Shown piece after piece: positions 52,076 through 63,256 of a stretch of DNA of 64,000 bases. Positions within the stretch are counted from its first letter, which is position 1, and every line of letters starts with the position of its first letter. Source of the DNA: Mesodorylaimus sp. YZB2_4 (lineage: Eukaryota > Nematoda > Enoplea > Dorylaimida > Dorylaimidae); contig JASANH010000082.1 of the NCBI GenBank assembly GCA_030248295.1, positions 208,198-272,197 on the forward strand. The letters are read 5' to 3'. Both the position numbers and the translations under genes were made by a program. Under the pieces are notes generated by a model that saw nothing but the letters and a program-made list of their open reading frames with translations, had not been told where the DNA came from and made no database searches.

Positions 52076-54897
52076 TCAGCCAAATCGGATGTACGCGCTT
52101 TTCCTTTTCTCAGCTGACAATCCTAAAAATGTGGGCCGCAAAAATCGGTTGCTTTGTCAAGATTCTCTGGGCATATCCGTGCATGTTTTGGTGAAGACAG
52201 TATTGAAATATGACTTACTTTTACCGAATCGGACATATGCGCTCTTTCTCTTCTCCATAGGGAAGGCGTGGTCAACTGAAACGAAGTCATAGATATACCA
52301 TAGATTTGTCATGGATTATTAGGTCACCATTGTCACTTCTTATGATTTCTTATGTGTTATGCTTTGTCAAACGAATGTCGAAGTCAGAGATGCGCATTCG
52401 AGGGCACGGGACGCGAGAATCAACACGCATTTTTGTACGCAGCTGCTGCACCATAGAAACGGGTGGTTTTTCGAAAGTGTCCAAAGTCATTGTTCCTTTT
52501 TTTATTCCCTTGAGCTTTGCTCGCTAGAACGAAGTCCGCTAGGCCTGGCTGACAAACAGACAGTCAGACAGGCTAAGCAAGGTCAGATGGCGACTAGCTA
52601 TACGGCAGCTTCTTTCCTGCTTGGACCAAATGTCGGCTTCCTCAAATTATGCCGGGTGTGTGAACTCTGTCACAATTAGACGGGACTACAAAAGCTATTG
52701 ACGAAGCCATGCTCCAGCAGCCCTGCTCACCCAACTCCCACCAACACTCGCCTCGTTCCTCCTACCTCCCCTACAAGCTGTGATACCCCTCCCTCTCGAA
52801 GGAGGGAACACCAACACGCTTTTTTGTTTCGCCCTATTCCTTCCGAGTGGAGGGACTACTGTAAAAGGGAACTGGAAGGGAATAGAGAGGGAGCAAGGTC
52901 AGCGAGGGTTTATGTCCGCGTCAACGGCTCTTGCGAGCACTTTCCAAGACCCGTAAGATTGCCTTTCTTGCAGCTAGCACTTTCCACGAAATCGTGCGCC
53001 TTTCTGGGACATTTCGACATGGGCGGTTTACAGTATATAAGCCAGTCTTTATCTTCAGGAATTGAGCAAGGCAACCTGTCAAACAAGGGCAGACAAACTC
53101 CGAAACCCTGCACCACCACAGCTCGTTCTTCACTTGTAGTTCTGGATGCTATGGCTCACATTACAGCCCAGGGAAGCATCGTCGATCTGTGACTTAACGA
53201 TATGATTTATTCCCCCTTTTATGCATAGCTCGTTTCCCTGTGGCTCAGTCTTCGTTCCTGTCGCTGACCAGAGTGGTCCCTGCTTATCTATACGTATGTC
53301 CGTAAAGGCAGTGTAACCAAGTCTGTCTCCACGAGAGAGCTTCACGTCAGTCGCTCATCGTCGGCCAACCAGACGGGAGCGGTCGCTTCTCCCATTCTCT
53401 TTGCCACTTTACGCTTCCACAACGCCTCACTCACTACAATAGTAGAGTGGAGCACGCTGGACCAGTAGTCCATAAGACTGATCGTGAGTTTGATTACCGC
53501 GCGAAGTTTTCGAATAAGTATGCGCGGCACTTCTGTTCTAACTACGTAGTGTACGCCTGCTTGCCGTACCATCTACCATCTACAGGAGCATGGCTCAGTC
53601 GAAGAGATTGCTCGGACACAGTAGGCTGAAACCATGTCCTTGACTTACTTGATGGATCGTTTCGTCCAAATCGAATATAGCTGCTTTTTCGTTTTTGAGG
53701 CGAGGAATTGCCATTTTCAACTACAAATAGTAAAGAGATGAAGACACTGGCTGCACTGACTGCCGTGTACCTGATAGACTGCGACCAAAGCGGATGTAGC
53801 TGCTTTTGCGTTTCGCGATGCGATCTTCTGAAAAAAATACGATCATGTGATAACCAAGGAGGTATGTGTTCAGAAAATGATAGGAAGAAGCCCAACAACT
53901 TAAACAGGAGTTTCAAGCATCAAGGACTGACAGGTGTTGGGAGGTGCAGATGTGCCGGTGGTGGTGCACTGAACAAGGTGTCACTGAATTTCCCCAGGGA
54001 AATGTAAGGCGTGGATGAACTTTTCTGCACCTATCAGTGCACTGGTTCAGGGATCAGGTTCCGGTCTGCCTTTCCTTAGTCAGGGCCGGAACCAGACCCA
54101 AAGCAAGATCGAGATCGAGTGTATCCAAGCCTGGCAGGCGTAGGAGGGAGGTGGCCGACCAAAGTCGGCGGGACGAAAACTCCGATTGTAGCAGGCAAGT
54201 CTTGCGACTGTACCTACGGCTGAAACATCAACCCGAGGGGTTGACGTCTCCCAGCCAGGGGAGAGTATCGATTACTCTCTCTCCCACTCGCCATGGCCTA
54301 CAAGGCACGAGGGTTCTGGTTTGCAGGCATCGGTAATGGGCTGGTCTTGAGTTCCTGGTCCTGTGAGCACTTCGGGCTGGTCCATTACAACCCCTTTTGA
54401 CGGCTAACACGTGTGGGCGATTTCCTAAGAGTCTATCGGCCATTGTGGTGCGCTGACAGAAAACTTAGCACGAGGTGTCGTGGACTGCGTGGGATTGTTT
54501 CTGTGGCTTGAGCCATCCTCTGGTCGGCCCTGGTCTGTCCCAGGGTGAGCCAAGGATTGCAGCAGGAACAGTCGCCTCCCAGGTCTACAGATACAGAGCT
54601 AAATGAGCAGGTACTCTATAGACCAATTCTCCCGCAAATGGGACGTTTAGTGCCAGATGCTTCACTATCATTCGACCCTCTCACATATTCGTTCAGGTCC
54701 TTACCTTCACTGATCAAACCATCGTTGACCCGTTGCAGCGTGTTCTCCAACACAGTCCGGAATGTGCACAATTGTTCCCCGGCCTTCGACAACTCTGTTC
54801 CAGCAGAACACGGGTCACTTGCTGACCACGCTGTACCTGAATGCATAGCGATGACCAAAAAGGCCAATGCGTTCGCCACAATCATCGTGCGTTGCAT
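52076..54897 (-). CDS. flp-6: FMRFamide-like neuropeptide precursor (flp-6-like)
   Basis: Five exons: 54897-54705, 53827-53771, 53720-53649, 52275-52219 and 52122-52076, giving 141 residues. Exon 1 encodes the signal peptide (MQRTMIVANALAFLVIAMHS, cleavage near TAWS-A) and a spacer with two Cys (DPCSAGTELSKAGEQLC). Exons 2-5 each encode one peptide: AKRKSSYIRFGRS, QKRKSSYIRFGRN, EKRKSAYVRFGKR and EKRKSAYIRFG-stop. Cleavage at KR and amidation from Gly would yield KSSYIRFamide (twice), KSAYVRFamide and KSAYIRFamide. C. elegans FLP-6 is KSAYMRFamide, hence the name. All four introns are phase 1, with canonical gtaagg/gtacac/gtaagt donors and tttcag/tttgtag/tttttag acceptors. The introns are large (up to 1373 nt), so the gene is easily missed. 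Confidence 0.92.
52888..52925 (+). repeat. Short SINE-like remnant
   Basis: AGGTCAGCGAGGGTTTATG resembles AGGTCAGCGAGGGTTTGTGG in SINE family B (10957-10976, plus orientation) and GGGTCAGCGAGGGTTCATGA at 43039. It lies in intron 3 of the FLP gene. Confidence 0.35.
54131..54318 (+). repeat. Dispersed repeat C, longest copy
   Basis: From CTGGCAGGCGTAGGAGGGAG through GCTGAAACATCAACCCGAGG and TCTCCCAGCCAGGGGAGAGT to CACTCGCCATGGCCTACAAG and CACGAGGGTT. Partial relatives lie at 25782-25890, 25985-26110 and 44899-44965. It is in intron 1 of the FLP gene. No protein is encoded; origin is unknown. Confidence 0.65.
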
Positions 54898-56316
54898 TAC
54901 TGCCCTTGGACCAGAAGCCTGGCTGAATTCTCAGCTGTAGAATGACGAGAGAAGATTCCTGCAATATGCTGAGTGGACCCTGGAGGTTGGGAGGCGAGGG
55001 TGGAAATCAGTAATCAGAAATGGAGAAAGCGAAAGCGCTTCATTTAGGCGTGGACTCGATTATATACGATTATGGGAACGTGACTGCACTGATCCCTTGA
55101 GACTAACCCCATAGGAAATGGTAGGCGAGGTTTGTGTGGGATCGAATGGAATAGACGAAATATACAAACTGATATAAAAACTCACCACACCATCCTCTCA
55201 TCTTAGGCGATAACCAAAGAAAACAGTATTTCTAAATCACTCGAGACTAATGGAAAACTGTAAATTTTTCTTTGGTTGCAGACTGTACTGTGGGATGTGG
55301 GCTGCAAATGGAGAGCACTCAACCTAATCACAGGTCTTTCATGATCCGCAATTACGTCAAAAGGCTTTTTTACTTTTGATGCATTTAGTGAATCAAGTAA
55401 GGCCTCTTCTTTTGAAACCCAAACCACTCCAGTGGCACGAATGAGAGGATCACGCTGCTTTCGATTTGTCGCTATATTGCCACTAATGAGGTAATGAACA
55501 TAAGTTCTGGGTATGTCCTTTGTGCGAGTACGTCCTGTGCCCCCCCCCCACGATCGGGAGCATACAGTAGATGGCCTTGTCGCAAAGGCGAAGCCATGAC
55601 GTCAAAGAAAAGCAGGACGTGAAAAGGCAAGACAAAAGAGATCACGTTACAGTATAGTGGATGCCTGTGAGACTTTTCTTCTCTGCTTGAAAGCGGCACT
55701 TCAAAAAACTAGCTAGCCTCATGCTTGGACGCCTCTAGAGACCGAAAAGGGACAATGCTAGAAGATAAACGTGATTCTTTGTTGCTCAGTGTATCTCATT
55801 GTCAGTGCGAGCAGAATAACTGATGAGAAATTGCATGTTTTTCGCGCTGAAAAATCGTGTAATAACAAGAATGCTTTGGTTCAGAATGCAACGTTTGGTT
55901 AGACCACGCAAGTCGAAAAGCTTACGGCAGTGGACGTGACAAATGAAAAATTGCAGGCTCGCTTTGACAACTCAACCCGAAATACTGACCATGGATACCA
56001 TCTTACAAAAGGACATAGTTGGCGAAAGTGACATATGCCACGTCACCTGGCACAACACTTTAACTTCGTGCTCCTTCCCCGCATTGATCACAAGACTCAC
56101 TGAAGGGCCAAAAGTTTGCTATAACTGTCAATTCTGGCGGAACAATGAGCACGTGCGTCACCTGCTCAACAACAGTAACCAGGCTACCAGTAAAACATGT
56201 TCCGATCGATGACTTTCAGGCCAGCCTTCATCATTTACTTTGGAGCCCCTAACCATTCGCCTTTCTTGCCACACCCCTCTCCTACACCCTCGCAGACCAT
56301 CCGCGGACGGAAGAAA
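54898..56316. other. Intergenic stretch between flp and the DCX gene
   Basis: The two genes diverge, so both promoters lie here. No exon is supported. A poly(C) run is at 55541-55549. Confidence 0.45.
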
Positions 56317-57974
56317 ATGCCCGAAGACAATGAAAGACCAAGAACTACAAAAAATGTCTACTTTTTTAAATCTGGTGATCTAACGTTTCCTGGCGTCCGA
56401 TTGCCAGTTAATACACGAAGGTATAGACACTTGGACGCGGTACTGGATGACCTCTCTTACCGTGTTCCCCTGGCGAGGGGAGTGCGAACGCTGTCCACGC
56501 CACAAGGACGAACTAAAGTCACTGACTTATCTCAACTGCGTCATATGGGAAGGTAGAAACTGATAAAAATCTGCACCATTCTAGATTGCTATGCTAACAT
56601 AAATTGCCTTTTCAGTTATGTCTGCAGCGATCTATTACAGGCAAAACGTGTGCCTGGTGTTGATTTATCGAAAATCAAAGGTCTCAGTGATCCGCAGTTG
56701 ATTCGTTCGAGCAATTCTTTTTACGAAGATACTGGAGCTACTGTGAGACAAGTATGCCATATTTCTTTTGTCTGGCACTTATAAAAGGCACCTTCGTTTC
56801 TCATTTTAAAGCCCGAATCGCCAAAACGACAGAAGAAAATTAAGAAAAAGAAAAAGAGGCGAAAGAAGAAGCCGCCTCCAGAACCTGCGGCAGAAGTGGT
56901 TGAGGATGAAGAATTGGATGTAGAGCGCCCCTCGAGCCAGACAGAGGCTCTAGTGGCCATGCTTCAAGAAAGAATACTCAACAGTGCAAAAAGTGAGTCT
57001 CCCATTTTGGAACCAGAAGAAAATAATAATCAAGACATGAAGAAACGGTCAGCGAGGGATCGAGTAGCTGATGACTACCCTGAAGGAGAAACATGGCGGC
57101 GTTCGAACGAGGAGCCGGACGATGAAGAGGAGGAAGAGGAGGAAGAAGAGGAGGAGGAGGAGGAGGAGGAGAGGGAACAAAAAGATAACAGAGATCGGTT
57201 TGGTGAGAGCACACAAAATGGAATACAGAAACGACAAATGGACGAGCAAGCGGAGGAAGAGTACTACGATGAAGGAGAAGAACTGGAGGAGGAGCGACTG
57301 GGCACAACGACCCGACGTGCAAATGCCGGCCGTTCTCAGTCCAAGTTGGGACGGCCAATGTCTCGTCCATCTAGCAGAGCGGCATTGGCGAGTGCAAACC
57401 CGCAAGGCGGCGAGGACAAAGATTTACCCCCTCTTGATGGAAACAGGCTAACTCACGTACAGCGAAGACGATTAGCATCGAACCAAAGTACTTTTGCCAA
57501 CATGCTTACAATCTTTTATTTCCAAATTTTTCATTTTAGTTGACCCGGACAGATATACTTTGCCTAGCGGGAGTAGTGGTATCCAGAGCGACGGCAATGG
57601 AGACCAAGGATCATCCGGCAATGCGTTCCAGTCAAACAACGTAGCCTCACGACCTACAGGCACGCAATGACCTTCTCTTATAAACTATCCTCGTTTGACC
57701 GCTCTTACTCGTATTTCAGATGATGCATCGTCGTTGAGAGTGGACGAATTGTTGTCGTTGAGTGATGAACCAGCTACGATTGCTCCGAGGAGGGAGTCAA
57801 GGAATGGAGTCCCAACTATTGGTAAGAAAGGGGATCTACAATACTGACCGTCATTACCCCCCCTCGGATGCTTAAGGGCGTCCTCAAACGAGACCAACCA
57901 CAAATCAAATCAATGAAGCCAAACGACGAGACGTACAAAGTCGACAAACGGACAGTGGGGTCAGTTTGAAATGA
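56317..57974 (+). CDS. Doublecortin (DCX) domain protein with acidic tail
   Basis: Six exons: 56317-56552, 56616-56751, 56812-57487, 57540-57659, 57720-57821 and 57877-57974, giving 455 residues. The N-terminal DCX domain (residues about 12-95) reads KNVYFFKSGDLTFPGVRLPV, HLDAVLDDLSYRV, GVRTLSTPQGRTKVTDLSQL, YVCSDLLQAKRV; this fold binds microtubules between protofilaments. Then come a Lys/Arg block (KKIKKKKKRRKKKPPPEP), a long Glu run (about 57123-57170), Arg/Ser-rich sequence and a low-complexity C terminus. Intron 4 would be GC-AG (ACAG|gcacgc), needed to keep the frame. The last acceptor (cttaag) is weak, so the last exon is less sure. It is probably a tubulin-bound cytoskeletal or ciliary protein of the DCDC/RP1 group. 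Confidence 0.78.
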
Positions 57975-58915
57975 TAGATTAGAATTAGCTCAATGACACA
58001 TCAAAGTTTCGATCCAATACGAGTATGCTGTTTTGGGTTTGGTTGAGCTTTATTTTTGTACTGGTATCTTTGCTCGTGCGTTCAGCTATTGGTTTGGAAT
58101 CATAAAGCTTCTTCTTGTACTCCAAGACATGTTAAATAAGCACGACCTCTTCTGAAACTGCCACTCAGCTGGACCGTCAGCACTGACTTTCATCTCTATG
58201 ACTCAAGCGTACTGTACATATGTACCTCGTACTACTGTATGTTCCATAGAAGGTGATTTGTTACTAGCGTAGCCAAGAGACAAGGTGAGAATGAAAAATG
58301 ACCGCCGACTGCCTACATATTTTCACAGCTATTGCGATGTTTAATGATTATTTAAAAAGGTAGCTCTGAACACGCCCATCTTCGTTTCCTCGTTGAAAGT
58401 TTGCCAAGGAAGCAGGATTTGGAGTCAAGCTGCAAGTACTCCATCACCTACCTGCATCGACTTGTAGGCAGTATATTATGAGCAGAGGAATGCTGATCAT
58501 TCGACAAACCCAACTTGTAACGCCCTTTTTTGAAAAAAGTGCAGAGAAGGATCAAGTGAAGTCACGCTTCTGACGCACCCACCTAAGTTTCGGGTAGCAA
58601 ACATTAGACCCCAAAAATAGCTCAATAGAATGTCAAAGCAATATTTTAGATACCGGAAACACAAACAAACACTGTAAGACCTTATTTGGCCGGGGCAACA
58701 CAATTTTCATACAAGAGGCTAGAACCAGTTTCGGCGCAGTGCGTGGTGCCTTTTAGGGCGTTGTCGATGAGACGTCACTGTCGACCAACGCGCGAACACA
58801 CGCAGGCGGCGACTAGTTTTGGAATGGGCGTTGCCTCAATTCGCACGCAAAACCAACGAGTCATGCCAGCTTGTACGTAACGCACACACCCTCACCTCCA
58901 ACAGAACGGTGTCAA
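57975..58915. other. Intergenic gap
   Basis: No exon or repeat recognised. Several TACTGTA/TACAGTA words lie around 58208-58245. Confidence 0.4.
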
Positions 58916-59929
58916 ATGAAGAAAAGTATGTTCATTGTCAAAATACCATTTCCGAATTCTGTCAATATGCTACCTTTTTGGCATGCCATTACGCTATTAG
59001 TCGTTCTACTATTTCAAGCCATGTCAGCCGTCTCCGAATCGGCTATCCAAAAAGTAAGTCTATCATGTATATTACTCGCACTATGCCCCAGTCTCGTGTC
59101 TTCGCTTTGTCAGATTCCTCAACAGATCTGCCGAAATTATATCGATTGTCGGAGGGACGTCCTACAAAGATACCTTCAGTGCAGCGATGACCTGAATGTG
59201 ACCGATGTCCTCCTCTTGAAAGCCTCTAACGACACAGCCAGGCAGCACTGTCTCACTTTGGTCGAGACAAAACTTAAACAACTTAATTCTCTGCGAACGA
59301 GCAAATACCAGCAACAATTGGACTGTGTCGCCAAAAGGATAAATGATGCCGAATTCATACATCCAAAAAAGGTAAGAGGCCTCTATGAGTGAGACAGCCT
59401 ATTTTGCATGTGCCCCGATGCGATCAAGTATCTGGCTTATCTGGTCAAATCTATACAAGAGCTCTTTTGTCGAAACAGGTCCGTGTATGTAAGAAAATTC
59501 TGGACGACTATACTCGGTTTATGAATATTACTCCGTCTAATACGACAAATGCGAACGGTTCAGCCGCAGCAGCACAAACGACTGCAGACTCGAACTGGGC
59601 TGAATACGACGATTACTTTGAAAACTTGGAACTAGAACTCGAGAGACGGGCGCAACAAATACTCTTTAGACGACGTCGAGACACGCCCGTCCCAGCAAAT
59701 AGAAGGAAATGTCGAGTGCTAGTACTCTCTCAGCAGCGACAATGCGCACTGCTCAGTTCGTGCTGCTCGGAAGTCTCCAGGTGAAAGGAATAGGTTACCC
59801 TTGTTCGGCCTGATGAACAGTCTTGGCCATTATAGATGCGATAACGAATACGAACTGTCTCCCATCCATACCGAGATCCGACAATTGCAACTGGAGATTT
59901 TCAATCAGTTACGGCAATGCCAGACATGA
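58916..59929 (+). CDS. Cys-rich secreted protein with furin site, unknown
   Basis: Exons 58916-59053, 59114-59371, 59479-59780 and 59836-59929 give 263 residues. A signal sequence (LPFWHAITLLVVLLFQAMSA) is preceded by about 17 residues if the first ATG is used; the ATG before LPFW may be the true start. The mature part has about a dozen Cys spread singly (QICRNYIDCRRD, YLQCSDD, ARQHCLT, LDCVAKR, VRVCKKI, RKCRVL, RQCALLSSCCSE, RCDNE, RQCQT), N-glycosylation sites (NVT, NDT, NIT, NTT, NGS) and a strong furin site, LFRRRRDTP, ahead of the last third. All introns are in phase. It has the shape of a proprotein with a cleaved C-terminal Cys-rich domain. I do not recognise a family. Confidence 0.7.
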
Positions 59930-60603
59930 AAAGGGTTGTGTTTTGCTCGGTGTACGTAGATTATGCATTTTTTGCTGCTGTATATGATATACTGTACAGT
60001 GTGATGACCATAGAGTCGGTATTGGTCGCTCTCTCAGGCCACTCTGACCTGGAAACAATGTGCATATTTGATGAAAGTGTATGACCAAGTCGGGCAATCG
60101 GGAAACCCATCAAGTGAATCAGTCCAAAGGATATGGTACGGAAACACCCGCACTGCACCAGACCAAGTTACAGCGGTCACCTACCGTATTTACAATACCA
60201 CAATGCGTGGGCTATATAAAAACTCCTAGACTGCAAGTGGGTCAGTGGGAGACCTCCAGTCTACCGAGCAGATAAGGAGATTCTGGGTCCGAATATCTCA
60301 CAAGATCCCCCATGCTGGAGTGTCGTGAGTCTTGCGCACTGTACTTGTGGCCACTACACGGAAAACGAGTTCACAAAGGATGAATCATCAGTTCACACTA
60401 TTATCAGCAATGAAATCGGAATTTACTCGAAGGAAGGCCTCGACGTAATAAAGTGTCAAGCACCCTAATGTTGATGTAGTTTACACTGCATGACTCCCGC
60501 AGTTGCAATATACAGTAGGTGCAGGAATGGAATTGCGGCCTTTGTGAACCCCAGCGTTGCGAAGAGCGGTTGTGCGCTTTTATCGAATCGACGTGCGAGC
60601 GAG
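59930..60603. other. Intergenic stretch before the MSP-domain gene
   Basis: A TATATAAAAAC motif lies at 60213-60223, about 380 bp before the next start codon. No exon is recognised. Confidence 0.4.
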
Positions 60604-61053
60604 ATGGGCGACGACGTGCTGAAAGTGGACCCGCCCACGGTCGTCTACGCGGGCGCTGCGGGAACGGCGATGAAAGCGACGAATAAGTTGACCAACAGCG
60701 GCGCCACCAAGTTGGCCATCAAGATCAAAGTGAGCAATCCGGCGGTCCTCCTCGTGGCCAAACCGTTCATCACCATCGATCCCGGCCAGACGGTCAACAT
60801 GCACTCGAAACTGACGGCCGAAGCCGATCCCAGTCAAACCTACGCTGTGGGCATCCAGTACGCCGACGCTCCGGCCGACCTGCCCGCCGATGCAGCTGGA
60901 ATGAAAGGGGCCTGGGCCAACATCACCAACGCCAAGACCGTCCGTCTCCAAGTCGAAATCAAGCCAGGCGAGGCAGCGGCCGCCGAAGCTCCAGCAGGCG
61001 AAGCAGCCCCGGCCGAAGAAGCTCCAGCCGAATGCGGTGGCGGTGGCGAGTGA
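60604..61053 (+). CDS. ssp: MSP-domain sperm-specific protein with Ala/Glu/Pro tail
   Basis: An intronless gene for 149 residues from ATG 60604 (the frame is open upstream; this start gives the usual short N terminus before KVDPPTVVYAGAAG). One MSP fold: DPPTVVY, NKLTNSGATKLAIKIKVSNP, FITIDPGQTVNMHSKL, YAVGIQYADAP, then VRLQVEIKPGEA. It resembles the nematode SSP/MSP-domain small proteins (107-109 aa) more than true MSP, and has an extra low-complexity end rich in Ala, Glu, Pro and Gly (EAPAGEAAPAEEAPAE). GC-rich, codon-biased sequence like the MSP gene suggests high expression, probably in the male germline. It may help filament assembly, as Ascaris MSP fibre proteins do, but that role is inferred. 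Confidence 0.88.
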   Translation: MGDDVLKVDPPTVVYAGAAGTAMKATNKLTNSGATKLAIKIKVSNPAVLLVAKPFITIDPGQTVNMHSKLTAEADPSQTYAVGIQYADAPADLPADAAGMKGAWANITNAKTVRLQVEIKPGEAAAAEAPAGEAAPAEEAPAECGGGGE

Positions 61054-63256
61054 AGGTCGAGGTGATCAGTGACCTCAGTGATGTGATGCGCCATACCGTG
61101 TTCAGCTCGATGTGTTTGAGTGCTTCAGTGTGGCAAGTGGTCGTGCCTGCGTGTCTCTGATGAAGGAAGGACGAGAGCTAGTGTTTGCTCCATCTTTCAA
61201 AACCTAGAAATCATCGGGAAGCATGTACTCGTACCTTGTGCCAGAATACAGGAGCATCTCAGCACACACAAGGAAGGAGTATGTCGCAAAGTTGGCGCTG
61301 CGGCCTGGTGCTAGATCCAGGAAAAGCCTTATCTAAGGTCCAGCAGTAAGGCCTTCATAATCTTAGTCGAAAAGACAGTAGGGTGCATCAAAATCAAACG
61401 AGTCATGTACGGCATCACGGGAAAAACACACATGGAAAAAGCTAATGACGAACAGGCCTACGATACTACAAAGGTCTCAAAATTCAAAATACACCATCTT
61501 TTCTTCGATCTGGCTGTGTTCTCGATAGTCGATGTCGTTCAGTAAGAATCACTGTGCACTGGCTAGCGTGACCTGGTCGCTAGGCCGTCTCATGGTATGA
61601 GGGAGGCCGTCACGAAGCATATTCCCAACAGTTGTCATCAAATCAGGCAGCTCACTCGCTCTGGGTCAGAGTACGTGTACTCTCTCGGTACGCTCTCGTC
61701 TATCCAAAGCTGATTTGGTCCTGTGCAATTGGTTATGGACTTGTGCTTTTAAGCAATCACTCGAATAGTACTCTTGGTCTTGCCTGGTTCAACGAGGGTG
61801 TAGCATGAATTATGTGCCATCGCAAACAGTCAAAGGCCATGCTTTAAGTGTGGCGCAGCTCCACCGACCGACCTACAGCTAAAGGAGGAGACATGATCCT
61901 GCAATTCGCCATAATGGTATGGTTTTCGAACAGGATGTACGAAAACATATAGGGAACAACTCGAATAAGGCGGAGATATTTCCACCGGTGACAGGGATAT
62001 CACATTCGCTTCGAACACGGCGATTAGCGATAAGATGCCATGAGACCTCAAGTCAAGTCAAGAAATGGAATCGGACCCACTTCGACCAAAAAACAGTTGC
62101 TCCCTCCAAAACTGGGAAATAGCAGAGAGAAAACGACCCTTTTATGATCAGCCCCTCCTGGTCGCGCTCCCACTCCTGGTCTTCGTTGCCGCATCGTCGG
62201 TGTCGAAAGAATTGCGTGGTCTGTGTTGTTGAACTACCATAAAATAAGGTTAGTACCTGGTTAGAATCATCAGTCTGGGAGCCGAGACGGGAGATTATCT
62301 GAACCTGTCGTCCAGTGGGAAACACGGACCTAGTCGAGAGGGAGAGACACGGATGCTATGGAACGGCATACTGCGCCTCACATCACAGGCCGCACGAGGT
62401 TTCTGCCTATTAGACCTTACCGCCAACACGTAGCACATTCCGTCTTTATCGACTGATCGCTGCTGAGGCAGCAATCGAAATCTCGCCCATGAAACCAACA
62501 CCCCTCAGAGGCACAGTGGCTCTGACTAAACCAAAAATGGGGGGGGGGGGGGGGAACCATGAAGTCGAAGATTTGCACGGATGACGTTTATGAAGTGTTA
62601 GAGCAACCTTTGGACCATCCTAATATTGGGGTCCCTGACTCGAGACTTTTTCCTCTCTGACTGAGCTAGTGCGCTGCAACATTTGTTTAGTACTAACTTT
62701 GCCGCCTTGCCAGTATGGCTATCTGACGATGAGACGGCCTGCAGTCGACTGGGATGATTCATCTGTGTTTTATGCCAGCACCCTGAGCTGTTTATTGAAG
62801 CTGGAACCCCCTCTGCACCTCTGCGCCCACTTTGTGCCCTGTTCGTTCGTGATGTGCTTCTGGCGGCGTCCCGTGCGCGCGGTCTTTGATAAAGGTTTTT
62901 TCCAAGTTGAGTCTCTTTTCCATATCATAGCCCTGGGCACCCACACCCTAAGTGAATCCCAACTGCCTTTAGTGAACATTGTGAAACTGGCTGATCCAGC
63001 ACAATTGATCACCTACGATCGTTGCACAGAAATGTAAATTCCCGCTTTTAATTTAAATTTTAAATTATGATGCGCAGGTTCTTTGAAAAATGTCTGTGTG
63101 TAGGCGCGAAAATATCATTTGCAAATGTTATTGCCCATATTGCGATCATAGACCGATTACGGTGCTGTTGCGTATCTTGTTCCGGCCAAGCATTTTAGGG
63201 GACTAGTGAATCGTTGGTTCCGCTGGTTGTTGGCGGATGTTTATCAAAGGCGGACG
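61054..63256. other. Gene-poor stretch
   Basis: No supported exon chain. A poly(G) run is at 62539-62554. A plus-strand open frame (62669-63037, 122 codons, ending HIIALGTHTLSESQLPLVN...LITYDRCTEM) has a protein-like composition in its second half but no splice or family support. It may be a lost or unrecognised exon. Confidence 0.35.

Noticed and set aside
53649-53720. HAD-phosphatase-like reading: MAIPRLKNEKAAIFDLDETI
   Set aside because: The FDLDET motif arises in the wrong frame of FLP exon 3. The other frame gives KRKSSYIRFGR and joins in phase to four other exons.
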